Positions 38,058 to 47,516 of a DNA stretch of 64,000 nt are shown in pieces. Position 1 is the first letter of the stretch, and every line of letters begins with the position of its first letter. This DNA is from CAYPTB01 sp964413535 (GTDB lineage Bacteria > Planctomycetota > UBA1135 > GCA-002686595), in NCBI GenBank assembly GCA_964413535.1, contig CAYPTB010000051.1:1-64000 (forward strand), in the 5' to 3' direction. Under the pieces are notes generated by a model. The model was not told where the DNA came from and did no database searches. It saw only the letters and a list, made by a program, of their open reading frames with translations. A program made the translations under genes and the position numbers.

Positions 38058-38719
38058 AGGTCCTCTCCTCGGGGCTCTGCGTCGCTCGAGGCGGAGAGCG
38101 AGTCGATCTTCCATTCTCGGCCCACGACGATCTGGGAGACCTCGCCCGCCGTGCGTCCGGGCGGCAGCGGGAGCCACAGCTCCAAGCCGCCCTCGCCCGC
38201 TCTCGACGTCGTCGGGCGCACGACTTCCTCCAGGCGCACGCCATCGTCGCCCACGAGCTCCGTTTCGGAGTGGAGCTCGTAGAAGTCCTCGCGCACGAAA
38301 CCGATGCGCAGCCGGACCGTCTGGAAGAGCCCTGCGACCTCGGCCGTGACCTCGGCACGACCCCCGTCGAGGCGGGTTTCCAGGACCACGGTCGCGCAGG
38401 AGATGCGCGCGAGCCAGGGCTTCTCCTTCAGCAGGCGCTCCCGGAACTCTCGATAGACGAGTTGACTGATGCCTTCCCTCCGCCGGAAAGCGCTCGAGAA
38501 GCAGCGGAACTCGAGGCCGACGTCGTTGCCGCCGACCGCCGTCCGAAAGGTTCGGAAGGCGGCCTCGGGCGTGCGGAACGGCGCCGCTCCGGCCGCCAGC
38601 CAGTCCTGCGCCTCGGGCCGACACACGCAGGCGGTGGTCACGAGGGCGAAGAGCGCGACCGCGAGCCCGGCCGGGGCTCCGCGGCGTCGGCTCGGGGCGG
38701 AAGCGACGCGCGAGGGCAT
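38054..38719 (-). CDS. Small lipoprotein-like exported protein
   Basis: A 221-residue protein with a signal peptide (GLAVALFALVTTACVC) whose TTAC could be a lipobox. The mature part is a compact beta-rich domain resembling a small NTF2-like or DUF4864-like fold: DVGLEFRCFSSAFRRREGIS, then VVLETRLDGGRAEVTAEVAG and VREDFYELHSETEL. The family is uncertain. The ATG at 38719 is the start of the signal. It ends overlapping ppdK (ATGA), which suggests co-transcription, but a metabolic link is not obvious. Confidence 0.65.
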
Positions 38720-38890
38720 GGGGCCGCGTGAGGATAGGGAACTTCCTCCGCGAGGGAGTGAAGTTCTCGGCCGGAACCCACGCCCCGCTCGGCGCGACGT
38801 ATCCGCCGCGCCGTCCCCGCCGGCGCGGCCGTGCTCGGCACCCGGGCAGAGGTTCTCGGTCGCGCACCGAGGAGGGCGCGGCTGGCGCGT

Positions 38891-38896
38891 TAGGAT
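38891..38896 (+). promoter_or_regulatory. Candidate -10 box upstream of first DUF1573 gene
   Basis: TAGGAT ends 13 bases before the ATG at 38910 and overlaps the alternative ATG at 38895. If it is a real -10 the start must be 38910. Confidence 0.3.
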
Positions 38897-38909
38897 GATT
38901 CCTTCCATC

Positions 38910-40235
38910 ATGATTTCCGTGCAGAGATCGACCACCGCGCTCGCGCTCGCCGCGTGCTTGGCTTGCTCACCGGGCGACTCCGGCGGACCCGGCGAGAGCC
39001 GCGTGGTCCCGGTGCTCGCGTCGCTCGACGAGTCCCGGGCGGCCGCCCGGGTTCCGGCGCCGGCCGAGTCGGCTCCGCTCCGCTCCTCCGTGACGGTTGA
39101 GCCTGGGACCGTTGAGCCTGGGACCGGGGAGCCTGGGACCGGGGAGCCGGGCGATCGGCCGCCCGATCGACCTGCGGGACCCGCGCTGCGCGCTGCCTCC
39201 CCCAACTTCCAGTTCGGCTCCGTCTTCGAGGGTGCACTCGTGCGCCACACCTTCGAGCTCCAGTCGAGCGGCACCGCGGACCTGGTGGTGTCGAAGATCA
39301 AGCCCGGCTGCGGCTGCACGGCGGCCGATCCGATCGCCGTGGGAGAGGACGGAGCGCGCCGCGCCTACGAGGTCGGCACGCCGTTGCCGCCCGGCGCGCG
39401 GCTCGAGCTGGACGTCACGTTCGACACCTACGCCAAGGCCGGTTCGCACGCCAAGTCCATCAACGTCTATTGCAACGATCCGCGCGGCGTGGAGCGCCTG
39501 TCGCTGATCGGACGCGTCGAGCCGTTCCTGAACGTCGTTCCGAACAACCTGCAGTTGGGCCGGCTCACCGTCGGCGCGAGTCGCACCGGCGAGGTCACGC
39601 TCACGACGCGCGATGGAGGACCGGTGAAGCTCTCGGCGAATCCGGCTCTCCGTCCGGCTGCGCTGTCCGTCGTCCTCACGCCGAAGAATCCGGACGGGCA
39701 GGGTCGCTCGAGCGCGTGGCTCGCTGCGGTGACGCTCGGGGGGGAGAGCCTGCGCGAGGGACCCTTCCAGTTCCACGTCGCAGTGCAGTCGGACGTCGCG
39801 AATCCGAACGCGCCCGAGGACGAGGACGGGAACCCTGTCTCGTGGACGGATGCCCGCGCATGGCTCGGCGGCACCGTGTCGGTGAGCGCGGAAGTCCTCG
39901 GGCTCTACGCGGTTTCCCCGCGCGAGATGTTCTTCGGGCCCGTCGCGCCCGACACCACCGTGTCCCGCACGGTGAGGATCCAGTCCTATGCCGAAGTGCC
40001 TCCCGTGGAGCATCCGCGGGTGCGCTTGGTCGGGCACGACGCCGAGCCGCTCGTCCTGGACGAGCGCTATCACCTGACCGTCGCCCGGCTCGAGGAGGCG
40101 GCCGGCTGGACGGTCGAGCTCCTGCTCGACGGTCTGCCAGCGGGTCACGGCCTCTTCGGGGGCAAACTCGTCCTCGAGACCGAGAACCCGGACCAACCCG
40201 AGATCACCATTCCGTTCAAGGGAGTCGTGCGCTGA
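38910..40235 (+). CDS. DUF1573 family lipoprotein
   Basis: A 441-residue exported protein. The start is a signal (TTALALAACLACSPG), probably a lipobox at LAAC or CLAC. A low-complexity Pro/Glu/Gly linker (VEPGTGEPG) leads to a DUF1573 domain: FGSVFEGALVRHTFELQSSG and KIKPGCGCTAADPIAV, the Cys-Gly-Cys signature. More beta-sandwich repeats follow to the end (EITIPFKGVVR). The function of DUF1573 is unknown; they are abundant in planctomycetes. The next gene has the same architecture and starts one base inside this stop (TGATG). Confidence 0.85.
   Translation: MISVQRSTTALALAACLACSPGDSGGPGESRVVPVLASLDESRAAARVPAPAESAPLRSSVTVEPGTVEPGTGEPGTGEPGDRPPDRPAGPALRAASPNFQFGSVFEGALVRHTFELQSSGTADLVVSKIKPGCGCTAADPIAVGEDGARRAYEVGTPLPPGARLELDVTFDTYAKAGSHAKSINVYCNDPRGVERLSLIGRVEPFLNVVPNNLQLGRLTVGASRTGEVTLTTRDGGPVKLSANPALRPAALSVVLTPKNPDGQGRSSAWLAAVTLGGESLREGPFQFHVAVQSDVANPNAPEDEDGNPVSWTDARAWLGGTVSVSAEVLGLYAVSPREMFFGPVAPDTTVSRTVRIQSYAEVPPVEHPRVRLVGHDAEPLVLDERYHLTVARLEEAAGWTVELLLDGLPAGHGLFGGKLVLETENPDQPEITIPFKGVVR
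39096..39152. repeat. 15-bp tandem repeat inside DUF1573 gene
   Basis: GTTGAGCCTGGGACC occurs twice at 39096-39125, then a variant GGGGAGCCTGGGACC at 39126-39140 and a diverged copy. It encodes the repeat VEPGT/GEPGT in the N-terminal linker. Confidence 0.8.
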
Positions 40236-41872
40236 TGCATCCGATCCGTCGTCCTTCGAAGTCCAGCCCGACACGCTCGCGGTCCGTCTTGATGATCCGG
40301 GAGGCCGCCGGGATCGCACGCTCGTCCGCGCCCTTCGCAGCGTTCCTGTTCGCCGTGGGCAGCGCCCTCGTCGCTCCGAGTTGCTCGGTCGAGCCCGCGC
40401 CGGAAGCGCACTCCGCCGAGGCCCCGGCCTCTCCGGCGCCCGCGACGCCTGGCGTGGTCGCCAGCGTGGTCCCGACGGCGGCGGCCCTCGCGCAGTCCAC
40501 CCAGCCCAATCCGCCGTCCCAGCCGATGCCCGCGTCGAACGGCGCCCGGTCGGAAGCGGGCAAGGCGAAGAGCTCCTGGACGCCGGAAACGCTCGACACG
40601 GGCGTCGACTTGTCGAGCGTTCGAGTGGGCTCGAATGCTCCCATTGCGAATGCGAACGGCGCAGGGCCGGACGGCTCGAAGACGCCCCAGGTCCAGCGCC
40701 CTGCGACCACCTATGCCGGCGGGCCTCCCGATTCGCAGACGTTCGCCCTCGCGGGCGGGCCCCACGGCTTCCTGAGCGTGGAGGAGAAGTCCGCGATCCA
40801 CGACTTCGGACGTCTGACGCAGGGCGACAAGGTCTCGCACACTTTCGAGCTCGAGACCTCCGGCGACGGGCCCTTGACCGTGCGCGAGATCAAGACGAGC
40901 TGCGGGTGCACCGTGGCGCAGACCGAGATCGTGACGGCGGAGGGCAAGATTCCCTACGTCCTGGGCACGCCACTCGATCCGGGCACGCACCTCCTCGTGG
41001 GAGCGCAGCTCGACACGCGCACGAAGACGGCCGCCGTGAGCAGTGTCGTCACGGTCGTGAGCAGCGATCCGCGTGGACAGCTCCAGCTCCAGCTCATGGC
41101 GAACGTGTCGCCCTTCTTCGCGATCGAGCCCAAGCTCGTCAACTTCGGGAGGGTCGAGGCGGACGCGGTCGTCGAGCAGGAGCTCGTGATCACGAGCCCG
41201 ATCGCGGAGCGCTACATGCTGTCCGTGATGACCGCTCAGATGCCGGACGAGCTGACCGTTGAACTCAGGCCCGAGGATCCCGACGAGCAGGGTCGCGCGG
41301 GAACGTGGCGGGCGACGGTCGTTCTCGGACCGAACATCCCGGAAGGACGCAAGCACTACCAAGTGCTCTTCACGAGCGATCAACCCATCGCCCATGCCGC
41401 GGGGCCCCATGGCGTCTCCCATACGGGGGAGCCGCAGATGCACACCGTGCACGTGACTGCGATGGCGGAAGTGCTCGGCATGGTTTCCGCGACCCCGACC
41501 TTCTTCTCCTTCGGGTTGATGCAACCAGGACAAGAGATCTCGCGCACGGCGCGCATCTCGAACCACGACGCCGACGTCTCGATGCCGGCGCCGACGATGA
41601 CCATGAAGGGCGTCCCCCTCCGGGTGGGTGAGGGTTCGGAGACCACGGACGAATTCGAGTACGCGGACCACGTCACCTTCGAGGTCGTGCCGGTCGTCGC
41701 AGGCAAGGACTACGACGTCGTGATGACCATGCGCGCGCCGGACGAACTCACCGGCACCTTCCGCGGCCAGGTGGTCCTCGAGCTCGGGCATCCTGCGAAG
41801 TCCACGCTCGAGATCCCGTTCACGGGCGTCGTTCGTCCGGGCCCGATGCGTCCCAGGACCGACGGGGAGTAG
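40235..41872 (+). CDS. DUF1573 family exported protein
   Basis: A 545-residue protein built like the preceding one. A hydrophobic stretch (FAAFLFAVGSALVAPSCS) near residue 30-50 is a signal or lipoprotein segment. A Pro/Ala/Ser-rich linker follows. The DUF1573 domain has FGRLTQGDKVSHTFELETSG and EIKTSCGCTVAQTEIV, and several beta-sandwich repeats extend to EIPFTGVVR. It is translationally coupled to the first gene. The two may be envelope partners of the pilus motor genes that follow, but there is no direct evidence. Confidence 0.85.
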   Translation: MHPIRRPSKSSPTRSRSVLMIREAAGIARSSAPFAAFLFAVGSALVAPSCSVEPAPEAHSAEAPASPAPATPGVVASVVPTAAALAQSTQPNPPSQPMPASNGARSEAGKAKSSWTPETLDTGVDLSSVRVGSNAPIANANGAGPDGSKTPQVQRPATTYAGGPPDSQTFALAGGPHGFLSVEEKSAIHDFGRLTQGDKVSHTFELETSGDGPLTVREIKTSCGCTVAQTEIVTAEGKIPYVLGTPLDPGTHLLVGAQLDTRTKTAAVSSVVTVVSSDPRGQLQLQLMANVSPFFAIEPKLVNFGRVEADAVVEQELVITSPIAERYMLSVMTAQMPDELTVELRPEDPDEQGRAGTWRATVVLGPNIPEGRKHYQVLFTSDQPIAHAAGPHGVSHTGEPQMHTVHVTAMAEVLGMVSATPTFFSFGLMQPGQEISRTARISNHDADVSMPAPTMTMKGVPLRVGEGSETTDEFEYADHVTFEVVPVVAGKDYDVVMTMRAPDELTGTFRGQVVLELGHPAKSTLEIPFTGVVRPGPMRPRTDGE

Positions 41873-41949
41873 CCCGGGGCATTCTCGTGCGCTAGTGTCC
41901 GGCTGCGCGGGACGGCTCGACCAACGGGCCGCGCTCGCGCGACAAGCGC

Positions 41950-43617
41950 GTGAAGAGACCCCTGGGCGAGCTCCTGGTCGAGACCGGCGCGATCTCCGAG
42001 GACGCACTCCGAGAGGGCCTGGCCTACCAGCGCAATCGCGGCATCCCGCTCGCCGAAGCGCTCGTGCGGCTCGGCCACGTGGGCGAGCTCGAAGTGGCCC
42101 GTGCGCTCGCCCGCCAACACGGGATGCCCTTCGTGGACCTCGAGAAGGGGAGGGTGTCGGAGAGCGTGCTCGCCCGCGTGCCCGCCGAGGTGGCGCGCAC
42201 CCAGGGCGTCCTGCCGCTCGTCGAGCGCGGCGGGAAGCTCGTCGTGGCCATCGACGATCCGCTCAAGCGCATCGTGGCCGAGGAGCTCGAGTTCCTGCTC
42301 GGCTGCACGGTTTCCTGCGCCCTGGCCGGACCGGAGTCGCTCGCGCGCGCGATCGCGCTCTACTACGGTCCGGGGTCGGCGACGGAGGAAGGCGGCGCCG
42401 CGTCGGATCCGGCCGCAGCGAGCGACGGCGACGAGGCTCCGATCGTGCGGCTCGTCGCGCGCACGTTCCGCGATGCGCTGGCGATGCGCGCCTCGGACGT
42501 CCACATCGAGAATCACGCCGGCCGCGTCGCGGTGCGCTTCCGCGTCGACGGGATGCTCCGCAAGGTGGCCGAGCACCCCGGGCACCTGGCGCCGGCTCTC
42601 GTGAGTCGCATCAAGATCATGGGGCACATGGACATCGCCGAGAAGCGCAAGCCGCAGGACGGCCGCATCGCGCTCGAGATCGACGGCCGCCCCATCGACG
42701 TGCGCGCGTCGATCCTGCCCGGCAACCACGGCGAATCGGTCGTGCTGCGCCTCTTGGACCGCTCGTCGAACGTGCTCGACCTGACCGAGCTCGGGTTCGG
42801 CGCCGACGACCGCGCCTGGTTCGAGCGCATGATCCAGAGGCCCAACGGGATCGTGCTCGTGACCGGTCCGACGGGATCGGGGAAGACGACGACGCTGTAC
42901 GCCGCGCTCGCGCTCTTGAACCGACCCGACGTCAAGATCATCACGGCCGAAGACCCGGTCGAGTACCACATTCCCGGCATCAACCAGGTGCAGGTCCACC
43001 CGCGCATCGGGCTGACGTTCGCGCGCATCCTGCGCTCGATGCTGCGTTGCGCGCCGAACGTGATCCTGGTGGGTGAGATCCGCGATCTCGAGACGGCGGA
43101 GGTCGCCATCCAGGCCTCGTTGACCGGCCACCTCGTGTTCTCGACGCTGCACACGAACGACGCGCCGAGCGCGCTCACGCGGCTCGCGGACATGGGGGTG
43201 AAGCCGTTCCTCGTCTCCACCGCGATCCAAGGCGTCCTGGCGCAGCGGCTCGCCCGCCGCTTGTGCAGCCAGTGCCGCGAGGCTTACGAACCGAGCCCGC
43301 TCGAAGTCGCTCGCATCGGCCTGACGCTCGAGATCGTGCGCGGTCGTAGCTTCCACCGGCCGACCGGGTGCGGCGCCTGCGAGGGCTCGGGCTACCGCGG
43401 CCGCATCGGGCTGTTCGAGCTCTTCGAGCTCGACGCCGCGATCCGCCAGCGCGTGTTCCGCGGCGAGAGCGTCCAAACCCTGCGTCGCGCAGCCCAGACG
43501 GCGGGGCGACTCAGGCCGCTCTTCGCGGACGGCGCGCGCAAGGTCCTCCTGGGCGAGACGAGCGTCGCCGAGGTCCTGCGCGTCGCCCGCGCCGACGAAG
43601 CGGAGGTATCGGTTTGA
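41950..43617 (+). CDS. pilB: Type IV pilus/type II secretion assembly ATPase (PilB/GspE type), first copy
   Basis: A 555-residue hexameric ATPase acting at the cytoplasmic face. The N-terminal MshEN-type domain (LGELLVETGAISEDALREGL) is followed by the ATPase: Walker A TGPTGSGKTTTLYAAL (about residues 305-312), Asp box TAEDPVEY, Walker B ILVGEIRDLETAEVA, and His box TGHLVFSTLHTNDAPSA. A four-Cys zinc site lies in RRLCSQC and CGACEGSGYRG. It starts at a GTG. It precedes pilT with a TGATG overlap. Confidence 0.9.
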   Translation: MKRPLGELLVETGAISEDALREGLAYQRNRGIPLAEALVRLGHVGELEVARALARQHGMPFVDLEKGRVSESVLARVPAEVARTQGVLPLVERGGKLVVAIDDPLKRIVAEELEFLLGCTVSCALAGPESLARAIALYYGPGSATEEGGAASDPAAASDGDEAPIVRLVARTFRDALAMRASDVHIENHAGRVAVRFRVDGMLRKVAEHPGHLAPALVSRIKIMGHMDIAEKRKPQDGRIALEIDGRPIDVRASILPGNHGESVVLRLLDRSSNVLDLTELGFGADDRAWFERMIQRPNGIVLVTGPTGSGKTTTLYAALALLNRPDVKIITAEDPVEYHIPGINQVQVHPRIGLTFARILRSMLRCAPNVILVGEIRDLETAEVAIQASLTGHLVFSTLHTNDAPSALTRLADMGVKPFLVSTAIQGVLAQRLARRLCSQCREAYEPSPLEVARIGLTLEIVRGRSFHRPTGCGACEGSGYRGRIGLFELFELDAAIRQRVFRGESVQTLRRAAQTAGRLRPLFADGARKVLLGETSVAEVLRVARADEAEVSV

Positions 43618-44666
43618 TGCAGATCGCCGATTTGTTGGACCGCGCGATCGAGAGCGCGGCCTCCGACCTGCACCTCAATCCCGGGCGCCCGCCGCTCCTG
43701 CGCGTCGACGGTGGCCTGCGCGAGCTCGAGCTCGCGCCGCTCGACGATGCAAGCTGCGCGGAACTGTGCCGATCGCTGTGCTCGGAAGTGCAGTGGCGCG
43801 AGGTCCTATCGGTCGGGACGAGCGACTTCGGCTTGGCGCACGCGAGCAAGACTCGCTTTCGCGTCAGCGTCCTGCGCCAGCGCGGGCGCTACTCCGCGGT
43901 GTTGAGGCTGATCCCCTCGCGTCTGCTCTCGCTCGACGAGATCGGGTTGCCGCAGGCAGTGCGCAACCTACTCGGTCGGCCGCGCGGGCTCGTCCTCGTC
44001 ACCGGGCCGACGGGCTCGGGCAAGTCCACCACGCTGGCCGCGATGCTCGATTGGATCAACACGCACTACGACCGCCACATCGTGACGATCGAGGATCCGA
44101 TCGAGTACTACCACGAGCACAAGCGCGGGATCGTCACGCAGCGCGAGGTGGGCGTGGACGTGCCGGACTTCCCCGAGGCAATCCGTCGCTCGCTGCGCCA
44201 GGACCCCGACGTGATCCTGGTGGGCGAGATGCGCGACCTCGCGACCATCGCCGCGGCCATCACCGCGGCGGAGACCGGCCACCTCGTGTTCGGAACCTTG
44301 CACACGACGGGCAGCACGCGAACGGTGGACCGCATCATCGACGCGTTCCCGGCGCAGGGGCAGGACCAGGTTCGCTCCCAGCTCTCGGTGTCGATCGAAG
44401 CCGTCTTGTCGCAGGTGCTCGTGCCGCGCGCGACGGGCGAAGGGCGCGTCGCGGCCTTCGAGGTGATGCTGATGACGCCCGCCATCGCGAACCTGGTGCG
44501 CAAGAGCGAGACGAACAAGATCGCCTCCACGATCCAGACTTCGCGACGGATGGGGATGATGGCCCTCGACGACCATCTCCTCGAGCTCGTCAAGCGCGGG
44601 GAAGTCACCCGCGAGGCGGCGCTGGCAGCCGCCGCCGATCCCCGCGATCTCGAGGGACGGTTCTGA
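43617..44666 (+). CDS. pilT: Type IV pilus retraction ATPase PilT
   Basis: A 349-residue ATPase that disassembles pili. IESAASDLHLNPGRPPLLRVDG is the family N-terminus, GPTGSGKSTTLAAM the Walker A (about 129-136), VILVGEMRDLATIAAAITAAETGHLVFGTLHTT the Walker B/His box. The C-terminal pattern of PilT is present: QVRSQLSVSIEAVLSQ, AFEVMLMTPAIANLVR and KIASTIQTSRRMGMMALDDHL. It lacks the zinc site of the PilB pair. The start overlaps the upstream stop (TGATG). Confidence 0.92.
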   Translation: MQIADLLDRAIESAASDLHLNPGRPPLLRVDGGLRELELAPLDDASCAELCRSLCSEVQWREVLSVGTSDFGLAHASKTRFRVSVLRQRGRYSAVLRLIPSRLLSLDEIGLPQAVRNLLGRPRGLVLVTGPTGSGKSTTLAAMLDWINTHYDRHIVTIEDPIEYYHEHKRGIVTQREVGVDVPDFPEAIRRSLRQDPDVILVGEMRDLATIAAAITAAETGHLVFGTLHTTGSTRTVDRIIDAFPAQGQDQVRSQLSVSIEAVLSQVLVPRATGEGRVAAFEVMLMTPAIANLVRKSETNKIASTIQTSRRMGMMALDDHLLELVKRGEVTREAALAAAADPRDLEGRF

Positions 44667-44669
44667 TCG

Positions 44670-46358
44670 ATGGCCGAGCGCAAACAGCGGAGTTCCAAGC
44701 GACTGCTCGGGCAGATCCTCAAGGGACGCGGAAAGGTCGACGAGGCCCGCATCCAGGAGGCGCTCGCGCGCCAGCGCAAGGAAGGCGGATTGATCGGGGA
44801 GATCCTCGTGGGCCTCGGTCACGTCCGGCCGGGGGACGTGGCCGCTGCGCTCGCGGAGCAAGCCGGACTCGAGAGTGTGGAGCTCGACGGCGTTGAGCCG
44901 AGCGCCGAGGCGCTCGCGCTCGTGGACGGCGAGACGGCGCGCGCGTTCAACCTCGTCCCGCTCGGTCTGCGCGGTGAGGCGCTCGTCATCGCGCTGGCGG
45001 ATCCGTTGAACACGCCCGTGCTCGAGGACCTCGCGTTCACGACCGGCAGGGAGATTCGCGGCGTCGTGGCCGACGGCGAGCGGGTGCGGGCCCTCGTGGA
45101 GCGGTGCTACGGGAAGAGCGGGTCGCTGAAGGACGCCATCGCCGACGCTGCCCGGAGCTCGACGACGGAAGACGCCAGGTCCGCGGCGCAGAGCGCGCCC
45201 GTCGTCCGCCTGCTCAACTCCATCCTGCACCGCGCGATCAAGGACCGCGCCAGCGACGTGCACTTCGAGGTCTTCCCCGGCGAGCTGCGCATCCGTTATC
45301 GGGTGGACGGCTCGCTGTACGAGATCGAGGCGCCGCCCGCGCACTTAGCCGCGCCGCTCGTCGCGCGCATCAAGGTGATGAGCGACCTCGACATCGCCGA
45401 GACGAAGCTCCCCCAGGACGGGCGCATCGAGCTCTCCATCGACGGCAGGCCGGTGGACCTGCGCGTCGCGACGCTGCCGACCATCTCCGGCGAGAGCTCG
45501 GTGCTGCGCGTGCTCGACCGCAGCTCCGTGAGCCTCGACCTGGAAGCGCTCGGGGCCACCTCGGAGGACCGCTCCACGCTGGCGCGCCTGGCGACCCTGC
45601 CGCACGGCGTGGTGTTGCTCACCGGACCGACGGGGTCGGGAAAGACGACGACCCTGTACGCGATGCTGACGGAGATCAACGATCCGCAGGTCAAGATCGT
45701 CACCGTCGAGGACCCGGTCGAGTACGACATCGACGGCGTCGTCCAGATCCCCATCCAGGACGACATCGGCGTCACCTACGCCAACGTCTTGCGCTCGGTC
45801 CTGCGCCACGACCCCGACAAGATCCTGGTGGGGGAGATCCGCGACGAGGAGACGGCAGCGGTCGTCGTCGAGGCGAGCTTGACGGGACATCTGGTCCTGT
45901 CGACGGTGCACACGAACGATGCTCCCAGCGCCGTCGCGCGGCTGCTCGACCTCGCGCTCGAGCCGTACCTCGTGACGGCGACGCTCGAGGCCGTGGTCGC
46001 GCAGCGGCTCCTGCGCCGCGTCTGCTCCGAATGCCGCGTGGAGTACGAGCCGGACGAAGACCTGTGCGCCGAGTTGGGGAGCGAAGCGCCTCTCGTCGCG
46101 GGCCGGCGGCTCTCCTTTGGGCGCGGTTGCGAGCGCTGTTACCACACCGGCTATCGCGGGAGGATCGCCGTGTACGAGATCATGGAGCTCGACGACGGGC
46201 TGCGGAGGGCGATCCTCGAAGGTGCGCCGACGGACGAGCTCCGGCGGCTCGCGAGCGCGGCCGGGATGACCACGCTGCGGCGGAGCGGCATGCGCGCGGT
46301 CGCGGAGGGCATCACGACCGTCGAGGAAGTGCTGCGCGAGACGATGGGAGCCGCCTGA
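44670..46358 (+). CDS. pilB: Type IV pilus/type II secretion assembly ATPase (PilB/GspE type), second copy
   Basis: A 562-residue paralogue of the first. It begins RLLGQILKGRGKVDEARIQEAL (MshEN type), then Walker A TGPTGSGKTTTLYAML (about 317-324), IVTVEDPVEYDIDG, ILVGEIRDEETAAVVVEASL, GHLVLSTVHTNDAPSA, and Cys pairs in RRVCSEC and CERCYHTGYRG. The two assembly ATPases flank pilT in one operon, which hints at two machines or a split of function. It is one base from the pilC start. Confidence 0.9.
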   Translation: MAERKQRSSKRLLGQILKGRGKVDEARIQEALARQRKEGGLIGEILVGLGHVRPGDVAAALAEQAGLESVELDGVEPSAEALALVDGETARAFNLVPLGLRGEALVIALADPLNTPVLEDLAFTTGREIRGVVADGERVRALVERCYGKSGSLKDAIADAARSSTTEDARSAAQSAPVVRLLNSILHRAIKDRASDVHFEVFPGELRIRYRVDGSLYEIEAPPAHLAAPLVARIKVMSDLDIAETKLPQDGRIELSIDGRPVDLRVATLPTISGESSVLRVLDRSSVSLDLEALGATSEDRSTLARLATLPHGVVLLTGPTGSGKTTTLYAMLTEINDPQVKIVTVEDPVEYDIDGVVQIPIQDDIGVTYANVLRSVLRHDPDKILVGEIRDEETAAVVVEASLTGHLVLSTVHTNDAPSAVARLLDLALEPYLVTATLEAVVAQRLLRRVCSECRVEYEPDEDLCAELGSEAPLVAGRRLSFGRGCERCYHTGYRGRIAVYEIMELDDGLRRAILEGAPTDELRRLASAAGMTTLRRSGMRAVAEGITTVEEVLRETMGAA

Positions 46359-46359
46359 C

Positions 46360-47514
46360 GTGGCGAAGCGGCTGCAGCGGAAGATCGCGGCCCCGCGCGG
46401 CGCGAGCGAACGCGGTGCGGCGACCCCGGCCTCCACGGGAGCTCGTCGATCGCGCCGACGCGGTCCGCGCGTCGGCGCGCAAGCCGTCACCGACTTCACC
46501 GTGCAGTTCGCGACGCTCTCCGGCGCGGGCATCCCGATCGTGAAGGCGCTCTCGATCCTCGAGGGGCAGACGCGGCCGGGGGCGTTCAAGCGCGTGCTGG
46601 CGGAGCTCGTGGAGGACGTCGCGTCGGGCACGCCGCTCTCGGAGGCCATGGGCAAGCACGAGCGCGCCTTCGACCGGCTCTACGCCGCGATGGTCCGCGC
46701 GGGCGAGGCCGGCGGGATGCTGGACGCCGTGCTGCGCCGCCTGGCGTCCTTTCGCGAGAAGTCCGCGCTGGTGCGCTCGAAGGTGATCGGGGCGCTGGTC
46801 TACCCCGCGATCGTGATGCTCGTCGCGGTCGTGGTGGTGTCCGTCGTCGTGGTGTGGGTCATCCCGCGCTTCCGTGAGATCTTCGATTCGTTCGACCTCC
46901 CGCTGCCCGAGATCACGAGGCTCCTGCTGGCGGTGAGCGACGCGGCGGTCGACTACTGGTACTTGTTCTTCGGTTTGCCGCTCGCGCTGCTCGTCGTGCA
47001 CGGCTTGTTCATGCTGCGGGCGGGTAGCTATCGGTACGCCGTGCACGGACTCGCGCTGCGCGTCCCGATCCTCGGAGACGTACTCACTCAGGGCCTCGTC
47101 GCAGGCTTCGCCCGCACGTTCGGGACGCTGATCGAGGCCGGCGTGCCGCACCTCGACGCGCTGGCGATCGTGCGCGACACGAGCCCGAACGACGTGCTCG
47201 TGCGCGCAGTCGAGGACGTTCGGCGAACGGTGCGCGAGGGGGAATCGATCGCGTCCCCGATGTCGGAGTCGCGCATCTTCGACGACCTGGTCGTGAACAT
47301 GGTGGACGTCGGGGAAGCGACGGGGGAGCTCGACGCGATGCTCCTGCGCGTCGCCGACGCCTATGAAGGGCAAGTCGACCGGAAGATCGATACTCTCTTC
47401 AAAGTGTTGGAGCCGGCTCTGCTGGTCGTCATGGCCGTGATCGTCGGATTCATCGTCGTCGCGCTCTACATGCCTTTGATGGGCATCATGAACGAGCTGC
47501 AATCCTCGGCCTGA
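46360..47514 (+). CDS. pilC: Type IV pilus/type II secretion inner membrane platform protein (PilC/GspF)
   Basis: A 384-residue polytopic protein made of two repeated T2SSF domains. The first has FTVQFATLSGAGIPIVKALSILEGQ, SGTPLSEAMGKHERAFDRLYAAMVRAGEAGGML, and the second GFARTFGTLIEAGVPHLDALAIV with NMVDVGEATGELDAML. Three transmembrane helices are seen (YPAIVMLVAVVVVSVVVVWVI; LFFGLPLALLVVHGLF; the last VVMAVIVGFIVVALYMPLM). It starts with GTG. PilC interacts with the PilB/PilT ATPases encoded just upstream. Confidence 0.92.
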   Translation: MAKRLQRKIAAPRGASERGAATPASTGARRSRRRGPRVGAQAVTDFTVQFATLSGAGIPIVKALSILEGQTRPGAFKRVLAELVEDVASGTPLSEAMGKHERAFDRLYAAMVRAGEAGGMLDAVLRRLASFREKSALVRSKVIGALVYPAIVMLVAVVVVSVVVVWVIPRFREIFDSFDLPLPEITRLLLAVSDAAVDYWYLFFGLPLALLVVHGLFMLRAGSYRYAVHGLALRVPILGDVLTQGLVAGFARTFGTLIEAGVPHLDALAIVRDTSPNDVLVRAVEDVRRTVREGESIASPMSESRIFDDLVVNMVDVGEATGELDAMLLRVADAYEGQVDRKIDTLFKVLEPALLVVMAVIVGFIVVALYMPLMGIMNELQSSA

Positions 47515-47516
47515 TC

